A DNA stretch of 64,000 nt from HGM04593 sp045661205 (GCA_045661205.1 JAZRFE010000044.1:12651-76650), one strand, 5' to 3'; positions 33,742 through 44,219 are shown, numbered from the stretch's first letter. The notes: generated from the sequence alone by a model not told the origin. Program-made: numbers and translations.

Positions 33742-34863
33742 ATGAAAAACATCCTATTTTTCATAGAATCTCTTTCAGGGGGAGGTGCCGAAAAAGTACT
33801 CGTCACGCTACTCAAGCATATAGACTACACAAAATACAATGTGTCGCTACTCACCATTAGCGATGTAGGAGTTTTGAAAAACGAGGTGGATTTCTCTAAA
33901 ATTTCATATCGGTCTCTTATCAAAGAGAGCCAAGATTCCATTGTAAAAATTTGGAATAAAATAAAATATAAACTGATATACAAATATCTGCCAGCAAGTA
34001 TTATAAACAGCATATTCGTTCCTCAAAAGAATATAGATACATATATTGCTTTCACCGAAGGATTGTGCACAAAAATATTAGCACATACACCTCGCAAAGC
34101 AAAGAAAGTAGCATGGGTACACATCGATCTTAAAGCACGCCCATGGACCATAGAAACTGGTATATATAAAAATATTGAGAATGAAAAAAGATATTACCAG
34201 AAATATAACACTGTAATAGCCGTATCAAATTCCGTTGAAAAAATTATGCGGAAAGAATATGCATTGGACAATACAATAACAATATACAATCCTATAGATT
34301 GCAACAACATAATTAAACTCTCAAAGCAAAATGAATATACCGCGATAGAGGGTTTCAATATTATTTCCATTGGGCGTTTGGTAACACAAAAAGGATATGA
34401 CCTACTGATACCAATTGTCGCACGACTAATAAAAGAGGGACAACACATTAACCTTTATTTATTGGGCGATGGGGTAGAAAGAGAGAATTTAGAACTAATA
34501 GCTCAAATAGAAGGAATAGAAAAATATGTGCACTTTACTGGATACGTAAAGAACCCCTACCCTCTGCTAAAAGAAATGGACTTATTTGTATGCTCGTCGC
34601 GTAGCGAAGGTTACAGTCTTGCTCTTGCCGAGGCCTTGACACTTGGAATTCCTGCGATAAGTACTAATTGCTCAGGCCCCAACGAATTATTAGACGATAA
34701 CAAGTACGGACAGTTGTGCAGCAATTACGAAGAGTTTTCCGATGCTATAAGACGAGCCGCAATAGACACTGATTACTACAACAAACTTAAAGAAAAAGCC
34801 ATTGCTAGAAGGGATTTCTTTAATATAAAAAGAACTATAGAAGAGGTTGAAAAAATACTATAA
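33742..34863 (+). CDS. Glycosyltransferase family 4
   Basis: 373 residues. The N-domain begins ILFFIESLSGGGAEKVLV (acceptor-side glycine loop), then AWVHIDL and VIAVSNSV. The C-domain has ISIGRLVTQKGYDLL and SSRSEGYSLALAEALT (EX7E donor motif, about 285-300). It is a retaining GT-B enzyme of the repeat-unit pathway. Codon use is slightly less AT-rich than in the preceding genes. Confidence 0.88.
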   Translation: MKNILFFIESLSGGGAEKVLVTLLKHIDYTKYNVSLLTISDVGVLKNEVDFSKISYRSLIKESQDSIVKIWNKIKYKLIYKYLPASIINSIFVPQKNIDTYIAFTEGLCTKILAHTPRKAKKVAWVHIDLKARPWTIETGIYKNIENEKRYYQKYNTVIAVSNSVEKIMRKEYALDNTITIYNPIDCNNIIKLSKQNEYTAIEGFNIISIGRLVTQKGYDLLIPIVARLIKEGQHINLYLLGDGVERENLELIAQIEGIEKYVHFTGYVKNPYPLLKEMDLFVCSSRSEGYSLALAEALTLGIPAISTNCSGPNELLDDNKYGQLCSNYEEFSDAIRRAAIDTDYYNKLKEKAIARRDFFNIKRTIEEVEKIL

Positions 34864-34897
34864 TACATTAACATATATAACTTAAGAAAAAAATCGT

Positions 34898-35878
34898 ATG
34901 AAACATAATCCCCAAATTTCTATAATTATACCTACCTATAATGCAGAATGTACTATAAAAGATACAATTAATTCTATTTTAGAACAAAGTTACAAAAACT
35001 TTGAACTGATAATTATCAACGACGGCTCAACTGACGCGACGCTTAATATATGTAAGCAGTTTAATGACGAACGTATAAAAATATTTTCACAAAAGAATTC
35101 CGGACCATCAAATACCAGAAATAGCGGAATGGAAAACGCAAAAGGTGAATATATTTGTTTTGTAGATAGCGACGACATTGTAGACTATCAATACCTAGAG
35201 CATTTGTATAATTCAATAACAAAGAATGATACAGATTTAGCAATTTGCGGTATCATTTTTGTAAGTAACAACAATAAAAAATATTCTTCATTTGAAAAAA
35301 GCAAAATATTTGATAATTGCTACTCTGATAAAGAATTTATGCAACTATTTGAAAACGGTCTGATAAATTCTTCATGTAATAAGTTATACAAATCTAGCAT
35401 CATTAAAAATCACAATTTAAAATTTGAGAATTTTAAAATTGCAGAAGATATTATTTTCAATGTTGAATATTTGAAATATACATCTAAAGTCAGTACTATA
35501 AAAGAGGCGTTATATACATACAAATTGGATAATTCACATCTTACAAAAAAAGTAAGTGAGGAAATGTTTGTTGCCAATACTCTTCTTCACAAGAATATGC
35601 TAGAATATACCCCAATTGAAAATCATGTATATATCAATATCTTTTTATATCACCAATATCTAAGCTTAATCATTAAATTTTTACAGAAAATCAACGCAAG
35701 CGTATGCGATAAAAATAATACATACAAAATTCTTGACAAATACATTAACAACCAGTATATTAAAAAGAGTTTTAACGCTTACACTCCTAGCAACTACAAG
35801 GAACAAATAATACATTTTCTTGTAAAGAACAAATTATATACTTTCATTAGACTATACCTGAAAATAAAGGATAGATGA
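34898..35878 (+). CDS. Glycosyltransferase family 2
   Basis: 326 residues. ISIIIPTYNAECTI, INDGSTDAT, SGPSNTRNSGMENA and CFVDSDDIVD make the GT-A domain, followed by KIAEDIIFN. It is AT-rich and the last member of the low-GC stretch. Its stop overlaps the next ATG by 4 nt. Confidence 0.87.
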   Translation: MKHNPQISIIIPTYNAECTIKDTINSILEQSYKNFELIIINDGSTDATLNICKQFNDERIKIFSQKNSGPSNTRNSGMENAKGEYICFVDSDDIVDYQYLEHLYNSITKNDTDLAICGIIFVSNNNKKYSSFEKSKIFDNCYSDKEFMQLFENGLINSSCNKLYKSSIIKNHNLKFENFKIAEDIIFNVEYLKYTSKVSTIKEALYTYKLDNSHLTKKVSEEMFVANTLLHKNMLEYTPIENHVYINIFLYHQYLSLIIKFLQKINASVCDKNNTYKILDKYINNQYIKKSFNAYTPSNYKEQIIHFLVKNKLYTFIRLYLKIKDR

Positions 35879-37065
35879 AAAAACGCATATTCATTGCAAT
35901 ACAATATTTGGAGATTGGCGGTGCTGAGAGATCGCTCATTGGACTACTCAACGCCATCGACTACACCCGTTGCGAGGTAGACCTTTTTGTATACCTCCAC
36001 ACCGGTGAGTTTATGTCGCTCATTCCCAAGGAGGTGAACTTACTGCCCGAAATTAAAGAGTATGCAGCCATCAACCGCCCGATAAAAGATATCCTACGCG
36101 AAGGATGTATTGGGATTGCAATAGCGCGAATATTCGCCAAATTACAATATGCACTATACTCAAAAATAAATAAGCCGCGCGAACACTCTGGAATATTTCA
36201 ATATGTAGCCGACTGCGTTACTCCATTGCTACCATCGCTCAAGCGACTTGGGACATACGACGTTGCAATCAGCTTCCTTACACCACACAACATTGTGCGT
36301 GACAAGGTCGATGCAAAAGAAAAAATTGCATGGATACATACTGATTATTCCACTATTTCGGTAAATGCGAATAAAGAACTACCTGTATGGGAAGCGTTTG
36401 ACAAAATTTTCGCTGTATCGAAAGGTGTAAAAGAGACCTTTGAAAAGGCATTCCCCACCCTCGGCTACAAGATAGAGGTAATGGAAAATATTCTGTCGCC
36501 TGAATCTATACATAAACAAGCTGCAATGTTTGACGTCACCGAGGAGATGCCCACAATTGATGGTGAAATGCGTTTCTGTTCAGTGGGACGTTTCACCGAG
36601 GCGAAAAACTTTGACAACGTGCCTTATATGTGTAAAATGCTTGCCGATAAAGGACTGCGATTCAAATGGTACATAATTGGTTACGGTGGCGACGAGCATA
36701 TTATAAGAGAAAATATTGAAAAAACAGGCACGCAACATTTGTGCATACTGCTTGGTAAAAAGAGCAACCCCTACCCCTATATTAATACCTGCGACATATA
36801 CATACAGCCGTCTCGTTTCGAGGGAAAAGCTGTAACTGTACGTGAAGCACAGATTCTATGCAAGCCTGTGATTATCACACGTTTCGCAACATCTGCAGCA
36901 CAACTAAACGATGGTATAGATGGAGTTATTGTACCTCTTGATAACGCCGGAGCAGTCGAAGGTATTTACAACTTTGCAATTGACAAAGAACTACAAAAAA
37001 GCCTCATCAACTATATGTCAACCCACGACTTTGGCAACGAAAATGAGGTGGAAAGAATATATTAA
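35875..37065 (+). CDS. Glycosyltransferase family 4
   Basis: 396 residues. IAIQYLEIGGAERSLIGLL starts the N-domain, AWIHTDYSTIS the middle, and CSVGRFTEAKNFD with PSRFEGKAVTVREAQ the donor site. GC rises noticeably from its first codons relative to the gene it overlaps (ATGA), so a recombination edge lies near 35.87 kb. Confidence 0.88.
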   Translation: MKKRIFIAIQYLEIGGAERSLIGLLNAIDYTRCEVDLFVYLHTGEFMSLIPKEVNLLPEIKEYAAINRPIKDILREGCIGIAIARIFAKLQYALYSKINKPREHSGIFQYVADCVTPLLPSLKRLGTYDVAISFLTPHNIVRDKVDAKEKIAWIHTDYSTISVNANKELPVWEAFDKIFAVSKGVKETFEKAFPTLGYKIEVMENILSPESIHKQAAMFDVTEEMPTIDGEMRFCSVGRFTEAKNFDNVPYMCKMLADKGLRFKWYIIGYGGDEHIIRENIEKTGTQHLCILLGKKSNPYPYINTCDIYIQPSRFEGKAVTVREAQILCKPVIITRFATSAAQLNDGIDGVIVPLDNAGAVEGIYNFAIDKELQKSLINYMSTHDFGNENEVERIY

Positions 37066-37149
37066 AAAACAACCATGAAAAAAGTTTCAATACTGTAAAC
37101 CTTATGTATACAATTATGGATATAATGGGAATTAGGTTTACAGGAAATA

Positions 37150-38223
37150 ATGACGTGGAAAAATATTCATTATTCGCTAAGTAATAATACCGCAAGAGAT
37201 GCAAAACCAATGAGACGCATAATTGAACTAGATATTATAAGAGACATTGCCTGCATAATGGTTATAGCCATGCATGCACCAATGATAAGCGACAATGCAA
37301 ATGGGATATTCTTGTCGTCGCTAAGCTATATTACAGCACCATGCATAGGATTGTTTTTCATGGTGTCGGGCGCATTATTGCTGCCATGTAAAGAGGCTGA
37401 TGGACTAAAATTCATAAAGAAAAGATTCGCAAAGATAGCCTTTCCGACACTTATTTGGAGTCTTTTTTATATTGGTATAAATTTAATCAAAGGCGAGAGT
37501 AATGGGACTTTGATTAAAGAATTGACGTCAATTCTTTTTTCGGCACAAGGCAATAGTGTACTATGGTTCATGTACACGCTCATGGGATTGTACCTCATAA
37601 CCCCAATTGTGAGCCGATGGCTTGAGGTGTGCAGCAAACGAGAAGTTGAATTTTTTCTTATTCTGTGGGGAGTGACTTTGTGCTACCCTATACTGAAGTC
37701 CATTTTTAGTATAAATGATTCAACAACAGGTATTTTGTACTATTTCACAGGATATGCAGGCTATATGCTGCTAGGATACTATATGAGAAAATACCCAGCG
37801 GCTATCTGTTGGAAAATGCTTCTGCCAGCTACGATAATCTCATTAGTAGCGCCCATTGCATGCAAGATAGGTAACATCGAGGTCGATTTTTATTCTCTTT
37901 TCTGGTATCTTTCTATTTTTGTAGTAACAATGTGCGTAGCATGGTTCAAAGCTATAATGAACCATGGGAAAAGGATTTCTCAAAGCAGTAAACTTGCACA
38001 ATATATAGTAAATTACTCAAATTTATCGTTCGGAATATATTTGGTACATATCTTTGTATTGAGAACAGTTCTTTGGGAAGTTGAGTGGATAAAAAATATA
38101 GACTCATACATTCTGCAAACTGTAGTACTTACATTGTTCACAATTATATTTTCACACATAATCTGCTCACTTATAAGTAGATTACCTTTTTCGGAATATA
38201 TTATAGGTTATAAGAAGAAATGA
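37150..38223 (+). CDS. Membrane acyltransferase (acyltransferase 3 family)
   Basis: 357 residues from the first ATG. Family members usually begin just before the RxxELDIIRDIACIMVIAMHA segment, so the ATG at 37210 is an equally good start. About ten membrane helices are present; LFFMVSGALLL and VLWFMYTLMGLYLITP are typical. It probably O-acylates a sugar or lipid-linked intermediate. The 84-bp gap before it contains only short dead frames. Confidence 0.84.
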   Translation: MTWKNIHYSLSNNTARDAKPMRRIIELDIIRDIACIMVIAMHAPMISDNANGIFLSSLSYITAPCIGLFFMVSGALLLPCKEADGLKFIKKRFAKIAFPTLIWSLFYIGINLIKGESNGTLIKELTSILFSAQGNSVLWFMYTLMGLYLITPIVSRWLEVCSKREVEFFLILWGVTLCYPILKSIFSINDSTTGILYYFTGYAGYMLLGYYMRKYPAAICWKMLLPATIISLVAPIACKIGNIEVDFYSLFWYLSIFVVTMCVAWFKAIMNHGKRISQSSKLAQYIVNYSNLSFGIYLVHIFVLRTVLWEVEWIKNIDSYILQTVVLTLFTIIFSHIICSLISRLPFSEYIIGYKKK

Positions 38224-38912
38224 TACCCCGCAAGATACATTACTGCTGGTTCGGTGGCAAGGAGAAGCCCCAAGAGGTGATGCGTTTTATAGAAACATGG
38301 CGCAAACACTGCCCAGACTACGAAATAAAAGAGTGGAACGAGAAGAACTTCGACGTGCACCTGAACCGATACACTGAGCAGGCTTACAATGCTGGGAAAT
38401 GGGCTTTTGTGAGCGATGTTGCTCGTCTGTGGGCATTGGTTCATGAGGGGGGCATTTATATGGACACCGACGTGGAAGTGGTGCGCCCGTTCGACGAACT
38501 TTTACAGAAGAAAGCATTCATAGGTTTCGAGGGTACTCAGTGGATAGGCACAAACATCATCGCAGCAGAGGCGGGGAATAGTTTCCTTAAAGAATTTCTC
38601 GACGACTACAACAATAGAATCTTTGCCGGAAGCGATGGAAACTTCAACCAGACAACAAACGTAGAGGAGATTACAAAAAGGTTCGTTGTGCGCTACTCGA
38701 TAATGAAAGACGGCAAGAAACAGCAGGCCGGAGAGTTTACAATATTCCCCACCGACTACTTCTCGCCATACGACTACATCGACGGGCGCACACACTCTAC
38801 CCCAAACACATACAGTATTCATCGCTTTTCGCAATCGTGGATTAAGCGCAACAAATTTGTCACTCTGCTGTCGCAGTGGTGGCACAGATTGTGTGGCGTG
38901 AGAATGAAATAA
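38220..38912 (+). CDS. GT32-like glycosyltransferase (capsular polysaccharide synthesis type)
   Basis: 230 residues. MIPRKIHYCWFGGKEKP, KWAFVSDVARLWALVHEGG and IYMDTDVEVVRPFD (DXD at about 79-83) are the GT32/OCH1-like core. It is a GT-A transferase using NDP-hexose, and the locus position suggests a repeat-unit role. Composition is clearly GC-richer than upstream. It overlaps the acyltransferase by 4 nt. Confidence 0.88.
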   Translation: MIPRKIHYCWFGGKEKPQEVMRFIETWRKHCPDYEIKEWNEKNFDVHLNRYTEQAYNAGKWAFVSDVARLWALVHEGGIYMDTDVEVVRPFDELLQKKAFIGFEGTQWIGTNIIAAEAGNSFLKEFLDDYNNRIFAGSDGNFNQTTNVEEITKRFVVRYSIMKDGKKQQAGEFTIFPTDYFSPYDYIDGRTHSTPNTYSIHRFSQSWIKRNKFVTLLSQWWHRLCGVRMK

Positions 38913-38921
38913 TTTTATAAG

Positions 38922-40043
38922 ATGAACGAACCGATACGTATACTGATGCTCTTCACCATCCTCAACCGAGGAGGGGCCGAGACAATGGTAATGAACTATT
39001 ACCGCAACATAGACCGCACAAAAGTGCAGTTCGACTTTGTTGTGCACCGGCCCGAGCGCGGTGCATACGAGGATGAGATTGAGGCTTTGGGCGGAAGAAT
39101 ATACCGCATGATGCCACTGCACCCACTTACTTTTGGGAAATATAAAGAGCAGATTAAGAAGTTTTTCGACCAACATAATGAATACAAAATAATTCATGGA
39201 CACTGCTCCGAATCGGGATATTTCATATACAAAGAGGCCGCCAAACGAGGTATTCCTGTGATAATAGCCCATGCACACAGCACTAAAGCGATGTTTGACG
39301 CAAAATGGTTTTTCCGCACCTACTTCAGACATGCGATGCGAAGATATGTAACTGATATTTTCACTTGTGGAGAAGAGTCTGCAATTTGGCTTGCAGGCAA
39401 AAAATTAGGCAGTAAAGCAACTTTGCAACGTAATGCAATAGACACAGCAAAATATCTTTTCTCACAAAGTAAAACAAAGGATATTAAAGATGAACTGGGA
39501 ATTCCCGAAGACTACTTGGTAATAGGTCATGTAGGCAGCTTTTGGAAAATAAAAAATCAGACATTTTTAATTGACGTTTTTAATGAACTACATCGAAAAA
39601 ATCCAAAAACAAAACTAATACTTATTGGAGAAGGAGAGCTTAAAAACGATGTTGAAAACAAAGTCAAAAGGCTTAATTTACAAAACAGTGTATCGTTTTT
39701 AGGAAGCAGAAATGATGTTCCTGAATTACTTAAAGCATTAGACTTTTTTGTATTCCCCTCATTTGGAGAGGGGCTATCGGTTGCCATGCTCGAAGCGCAA
39801 TGCGCGGGATTGCAATGCATCGTATCGGATAGGATTCCCCACGAAGTGCAGATGACCGACCTTGTTTCGTTCTTGCCCCTGGAGAAAGGTGCCGAATATT
39901 GGGCAGAAGAGATTTTAAAAGCCGCACAAACAGCACACGACCGCACAAGCTACCCAGCAAAGATAGCACAGGCAGGGTACGACATAAAACTGAACGCCAA
40001 ATGGCTACAAAACCTTTACATTGAACTATGGCAAAAACACTGA
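38922..40043 (+). CDS. Glycosyltransferase family 4 (mosaic composition)
   Basis: 373 residues. ILNRGGAETMVMNYYRNID, HAHSTKAM, VGSFWKIKNQ and FPSFGEGLSVAMLEAQ define a GT-B enzyme like EpsF. Both ends are GC-richer, but roughly 39,360-39,770 is AT-rich with A/T-ending codons, suggesting a recombined patch covering the interdomain region and the front of the donor domain. The end overlaps the next gene by 16 nt. Confidence 0.88.
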   Translation: MNEPIRILMLFTILNRGGAETMVMNYYRNIDRTKVQFDFVVHRPERGAYEDEIEALGGRIYRMMPLHPLTFGKYKEQIKKFFDQHNEYKIIHGHCSESGYFIYKEAAKRGIPVIIAHAHSTKAMFDAKWFFRTYFRHAMRRYVTDIFTCGEESAIWLAGKKLGSKATLQRNAIDTAKYLFSQSKTKDIKDELGIPEDYLVIGHVGSFWKIKNQTFLIDVFNELHRKNPKTKLILIGEGELKNDVENKVKRLNLQNSVSFLGSRNDVPELLKALDFFVFPSFGEGLSVAMLEAQCAGLQCIVSDRIPHEVQMTDLVSFLPLEKGAEYWAEEILKAAQTAHDRTSYPAKIAQAGYDIKLNAKWLQNLYIELWQKH

Positions 40044-40915
40044 CAATATTTACCCCTGCATACAACCGCGCCTACACGTTGCATCTTGGCTACGAAGCAC
40101 TGCTGCGACAGACGTGCAAAGATTTTGAATGGCTGATTATAGACGATGGTTCCACCGACAATACACGCGAACTTGTAGAAAGCTGGATAGCAGAGGGGAA
40201 AATAGATATACGCTACCATTATCAGGAGAATCAAGGAATGCATGGAGCGCACAATGCTGCATACAGCCTGATAGATACAGAACTTAATACCTGCATAGAC
40301 TCTGACGACTACATGCCCGATGATGCTGTGGAAAAGATTGTCAGCTTTTGGAAAGAGCATGGCAGTGACAAGTACGCAGGAATAATTGCCCTCGACGCCG
40401 ATTTTGACGGCAAAATAATAGGAACACAATTTCCCGAGGGAATGAAGAGCACCACATTGGGTGGATTTTACGAAAAGGGCGGCAAAGGTGACAAAAAACT
40501 GATATACAGGACTGAGGTTATAAATAAATATCCTCCCTACCCCATCTTCGCGGGAGAGAAATATGTGTCGCTGGGATATAAATATCAATTGATTGACCAG
40601 GATTATGAGCTTCTCACACTGAACGAGGTGCTTGTGAAGGTGGAATATCGCCCCGATGGCTCAAGCCTCAACATGTTCCGACAATATATAAAGAACCCGC
40701 AAGGCTTCGCCTTCATACGCAAGGTGTCAATGCAGTTGTCACCGACAGCGAAACGTCGCTTTATGGAGGCCACACACTATGTATCGAGCAGTCTGATACT
40801 GAAAAACAAAAACTTTTTGAAGGAATCGCCACGAAAAGCATTAACTTTGTGTGCTATTCCGTCGGGTATATTATTGTATCTTTACATTAAGTACAAGACG
40901 AGGAATATAAAATAG
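40028..40915 (+). CDS. Glycosyltransferase family 2
   Basis: 295 residues. LTIFTPAYNRAYTLHLGYEA, IDDGSTDNTRELV, GMHGAHNAAY and CIDSDDYMPDDA make the GT-A domain. LIDQDYELLTLNEVLVKVEY is typical of the subgroup often called GT2 in capsule loci. It has a 16-nt overlap with the upstream GT4. Confidence 0.88.
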   Translation: MAKTLTIFTPAYNRAYTLHLGYEALLRQTCKDFEWLIIDDGSTDNTRELVESWIAEGKIDIRYHYQENQGMHGAHNAAYSLIDTELNTCIDSDDYMPDDAVEKIVSFWKEHGSDKYAGIIALDADFDGKIIGTQFPEGMKSTTLGGFYEKGGKGDKKLIYRTEVINKYPPYPIFAGEKYVSLGYKYQLIDQDYELLTLNEVLVKVEYRPDGSSLNMFRQYIKNPQGFAFIRKVSMQLSPTAKRRFMEATHYVSSSLILKNKNFLKESPRKALTLCAIPSGILLYLYIKYKTRNIK

Positions 40916-40945
40916 AGGCCTGATTGCAAAGCAAGTGCAAAGACT

Positions 40946-41980
40946 ATGATAAGCATAATTGTTCCCGTATATAATGTAGAAAAATATCTCCCTGCATGTT
41001 TAGATTCTCTCATTAATCAGACATACAGGGATTTAGAGATTATATGCGTAAATGATGGTTCTACCGATGGCTCGCTTGCGATTCTTAAGGAGTATGCCCG
41101 CAAAGACAATCGCATAAAAATTATTTCACAGGAGAACAAAGGAATATCACAATCGCGTAACAAAGCACTTGATGCTGTGATGGGCGAATGGACTATGTTT
41201 GTCGATAGTGACGACTTTATTGACATTGACACATGTGAGAAAGCTATAAAAATTGTAAATGAGCACAATGCCGATTTAGTTTTATGGGCCTATTGCAGAG
41301 AATTCAGGAATAAATCACTTCCCAAGATGTTTATAAAAGAGGCTACTGTTTGGGAAGAAAATATACACTTGCTAAGACAAAGAATAATAGGGCCTGTAAA
41401 AGAGGAACTGATACAAGCTGACGCTTTAGATTCCATTGGCACTATCTGGGGTAAACTTTATAAAAGTGTGCATATACAAGAGAATGATAAAATTCGCTTT
41501 GCGGATATAAAGAAAATAGGAAGTGCCGAAGATGTGCTCTTCAATATATCATACACTGCCAAAGCTCAAAAAGCTGTATATATTCCCGAAACGTTGTACC
41601 ATTATAGAAAAGGGGAATCATATACAACTGCCCACAAAGCAGACCTGCCACTAAAGTGGGAAGAACTGTATATAGAGATTGAAAAACAGATAACCGACAG
41701 CATACATGTAGAGATTTACAAAGAGGCACTCTACAATAGGATTGCAATGGGTATAATAGGGCTTGGACTAAACGAAATGTTTGCCGAGACATCATTTGCC
41801 ACTAAAAAAGAGAAAATAAGAGCATTGATAAACAGAAGTATTTATATCCACGCCATAAAAAACTTACCTTTGAAATATTTTCCTATTCATTGGAAATTAT
41901 TTTTCTTTGCAGTGAAACAAAGATATGCTTGTGTCGCCACGCTGATGTTGGCTGCTATTAAAAAGATTATTACAAGATGA
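40946..41980 (+). CDS. Glycosyltransferase family 2
   Basis: 344 residues. ISIIVPVYNVEKYLPACL, VNDGSTDGSL, GISQSRNKALDAV and FVDSDDFIDI are the GT-A motifs, and GSAEDVLFN lies on the acceptor side. It overlaps the EpsG-like gene by 4 nt. Substrate unknown. Confidence 0.88.
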   Translation: MISIIVPVYNVEKYLPACLDSLINQTYRDLEIICVNDGSTDGSLAILKEYARKDNRIKIISQENKGISQSRNKALDAVMGEWTMFVDSDDFIDIDTCEKAIKIVNEHNADLVLWAYCREFRNKSLPKMFIKEATVWEENIHLLRQRIIGPVKEELIQADALDSIGTIWGKLYKSVHIQENDKIRFADIKKIGSAEDVLFNISYTAKAQKAVYIPETLYHYRKGESYTTAHKADLPLKWEELYIEIEKQITDSIHVEIYKEALYNRIAMGIIGLGLNEMFAETSFATKKEKIRALINRSIYIHAIKNLPLKYFPIHWKLFFFAVKQRYACVATLMLAAIKKIITR

Positions 41981-43086
41981 TAGATTTCATACCGATAGCT
42001 CAATATACCCACTACTTTGACATTACCATACTGTGCCTTATTCTATTGGCAGTGTGGCAATGCAACAAAGGAATAATCCTTAATAAAGACACTGTGACTA
42101 TTAATGCCACTTGGGGAGCTATATTTACCATTCTGCTTATTTTGTACATGGGATTACGCCCTGTGCATCCTCAATTTGGCGACACCATGAATTATGCAAC
42201 AGGATTTGCTGAATATGCGGCAAGCAAAGAGCCTTTTACATGGAAATGGGAGGGAGAGTGGCTTTTTTACAATGTGATGGACTTGTTTGCAAAGTACAGC
42301 GATATACACATGTTTTTCCTATTGTGCGCTACGCTTTATGTGGGTTGCCTATGGCTGGCATGTGTACGCATTTTCAAAAACTACTACTACATTCCACTGC
42401 TTGTAATCATGGGTATGTTTACCTTTTGGCAGTATGGTGTGAACGGCATTAGGAATGGTCTGGGAGCATCGATATTCATACTTGCAATGACATATGTGAA
42501 CAACCCCAAAATGATGATAACAATAGCATTGCTGGGATGTGGAGTACACAATAGCGTGCTGTTGATGGGAGCAGCAGCTACTGTTGCGTGGTTTATAAAA
42601 AACAGCAAAATATACCTTGCTGGATGGATTGCAAGCGTGGTGGTGTCGTACATTGCCGGCGGTACCATACAAACCTACCTTGCGGAAATAGATTTTTTGG
42701 GAGGCGATGACCGATTCTCGGGCTACTTAACAGGCGACAACATGGTGGGAGAAATAGTGCAGATGAGCATGGTTTTCCGATGGGATTTTCTTATTTATAG
42801 TGCCATGGGAGTGGCAGTAGGTTACTACTTTATAATTAAGAAAGGATTCAAAGACGAATATTATCATTGGATTTTCAACACATATTTAGCTACAAATGCC
42901 TTTTGGGTGATGATTATTCGTGCGGCATATAGTAACCGCTTTGCGCAAATTTCGTGGTTCATACTGCCTATTGTGCTTGTTTACCCGTTTTTCAAGAAAC
43001 GTTTTTGGGAAAATCACGAGAAGATGTTAGGGTATGCAATTCTTGCCTTTTATGCTTTTGCATTCTATTCTAATGTACTAAAATAA
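41977..43086 (+). CDS. EpsG-family polymerase-like membrane protein (Wzy role)
   Basis: 369 residues, about ten membrane segments. YMGLRPVHPQFGDTMNYA and GVNGIRNGLGASIFILA are the conserved EpsG loops. Such proteins polymerise undecaprenyl-linked repeat units. A Wzy-type polymerase in the same locus as a Wzm/Wzt exporter is notable because those two usually belong to different assembly routes. Confidence 0.82.
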   Translation: MIDFIPIAQYTHYFDITILCLILLAVWQCNKGIILNKDTVTINATWGAIFTILLILYMGLRPVHPQFGDTMNYATGFAEYAASKEPFTWKWEGEWLFYNVMDLFAKYSDIHMFFLLCATLYVGCLWLACVRIFKNYYYIPLLVIMGMFTFWQYGVNGIRNGLGASIFILAMTYVNNPKMMITIALLGCGVHNSVLLMGAAATVAWFIKNSKIYLAGWIASVVVSYIAGGTIQTYLAEIDFLGGDDRFSGYLTGDNMVGEIVQMSMVFRWDFLIYSAMGVAVGYYFIIKKGFKDEYYHWIFNTYLATNAFWVMIIRAAYSNRFAQISWFILPIVLVYPFFKKRFWENHEKMLGYAILAFYAFAFYSNVLK

Positions 43087-43101
43087 CAACACACATATAA
43101 C

Positions 43102-44190
43102 ATGGAAAACACAGAGATACAACAATTAGAAACACAACCTACTAAAAAAAGATTAGAATATATCGATGCACTGCGCGGCTTTACAATGACATTGGTGGTC
43201 ATCACCCATGTATTGCTGTTCAGTTTTCATATTGAGAGTGAGCAACAATACACAAACATTATATTTGGCAACATGCGCATGCCACTCTTTTTCTTTATTT
43301 GCGGTTTCCTCACGTACAGGACCAACCTTAAATGGAACTTCACGACCTATAAAGAAAACCTCGCCAAAAAGTTGCAGATACAAATTATACCTACGTTGAT
43401 ATTGGGTTCTTTGTATGCATTTCTGGTTATGAAAACAGGTTTGTATGAATTCATCACTACGCAGTCGAAGTTGGGCTATTGGTTTACTATTTCGTTGCTG
43501 GAAATGTTCATTATATATTACACCACAAGCCTTATTATGCAATCAATATACAAGAACAGAGAAATCCCGGCTAAGGTATTCAATTTCACATTGATAGCTA
43601 TTGCGTTATTTGTATACTGCTGCATATTTCTGACTACCCACCCTGCGACAAAAGCGGCATGCGATACATTGTCGCTGTATTACACCACTAAATTCTACAT
43701 TTTCTTTACTGCGGGAATTATAGCATCGAAATATAAAGAGTGCTTTTTCAGCATACTCAACAAAGAGAAATTTATCATTACTGCGTTGTTGTTGTATTTC
43801 TTGTTCACTGTGCTTCTGCAAACATCGGGCAATAAATTGACCGAGCATATTTATCGCAACACCATTGCTTTCGCGGGAATATTTTTCCTGATTTGTTTCT
43901 TTAAAAAGAACGAGAATGCCTTCAAAAAAACGACGACAGTCGGCAAGGTGTTGCAATATGTTGGCACAAGGACTCTCGATATTTATCTGCTGCACTATTT
44001 TTTCATTCCTCAACTGCCTCAAATAGGTGGTTTTATAAAAGGTACCGATAATATTGTTGTTGAATTTAGTGCAGCCTTAGTGGTGTCTGCCGTGATTATC
44101 GGTTTTTGCCTTTTGGTGAGCAATGTATTAAGAACCAGCAATTTGTTGGGGCATTTTCTATTCGGTGCAAAGATTGATAAAAACAAATAG
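43102..44190 (+). CDS. Membrane acyltransferase (acyltransferase 3 family, fucose 4-O-acetylase-like)
   Basis: 362 residues. KRLEYIDALRGFTMTLVVITHV carries the family's Arg/His entry motif, and FGNMRMPLFFFICGFLTYR and RTLDIYLLHYFF follow. About ten helices. It probably O-acetylates the glycan. It is the third such protein in the locus, which suggests several acylation positions. Confidence 0.86.
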   Translation: MENTEIQQLETQPTKKRLEYIDALRGFTMTLVVITHVLLFSFHIESEQQYTNIIFGNMRMPLFFFICGFLTYRTNLKWNFTTYKENLAKKLQIQIIPTLILGSLYAFLVMKTGLYEFITTQSKLGYWFTISLLEMFIIYYTTSLIMQSIYKNREIPAKVFNFTLIAIALFVYCCIFLTTHPATKAACDTLSLYYTTKFYIFFTAGIIASKYKECFFSILNKEKFIITALLLYFLFTVLLQTSGNKLTEHIYRNTIAFAGIFFLICFFKKNENAFKKTTTVGKVLQYVGTRTLDIYLLHYFFIPQLPQIGGFIKGTDNIVVEFSAALVVSAVIIGFCLLVSNVLRTSNLLGHFLFGAKIDKNK

Positions 44191-44219
44191 CATACACTAA
44201 AAACAGGTGTTATAGAATA

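Larger units (their letters stand above)
23960..35870. other. AT-rich exchanged cargo segment of the capsule locus
   Basis: From inside wzt to about 35.87 kb the codons are strongly A/T-ending and poly-A/T runs are common, unlike the flanking genes. It contains six glycan-assembly transferases, two WbsX proteins, two O-acyltransferases, a pyruvyltransferase and a GH105-like protein. Boundaries are by eye. Confidence 0.6.

Noticed and set aside
37066..37149. Short frames MKKVSIL and a 26-codon frame before the acyltransferase
   Set aside because: Could be the start of a lost GT2 gene, but it is too short to support.
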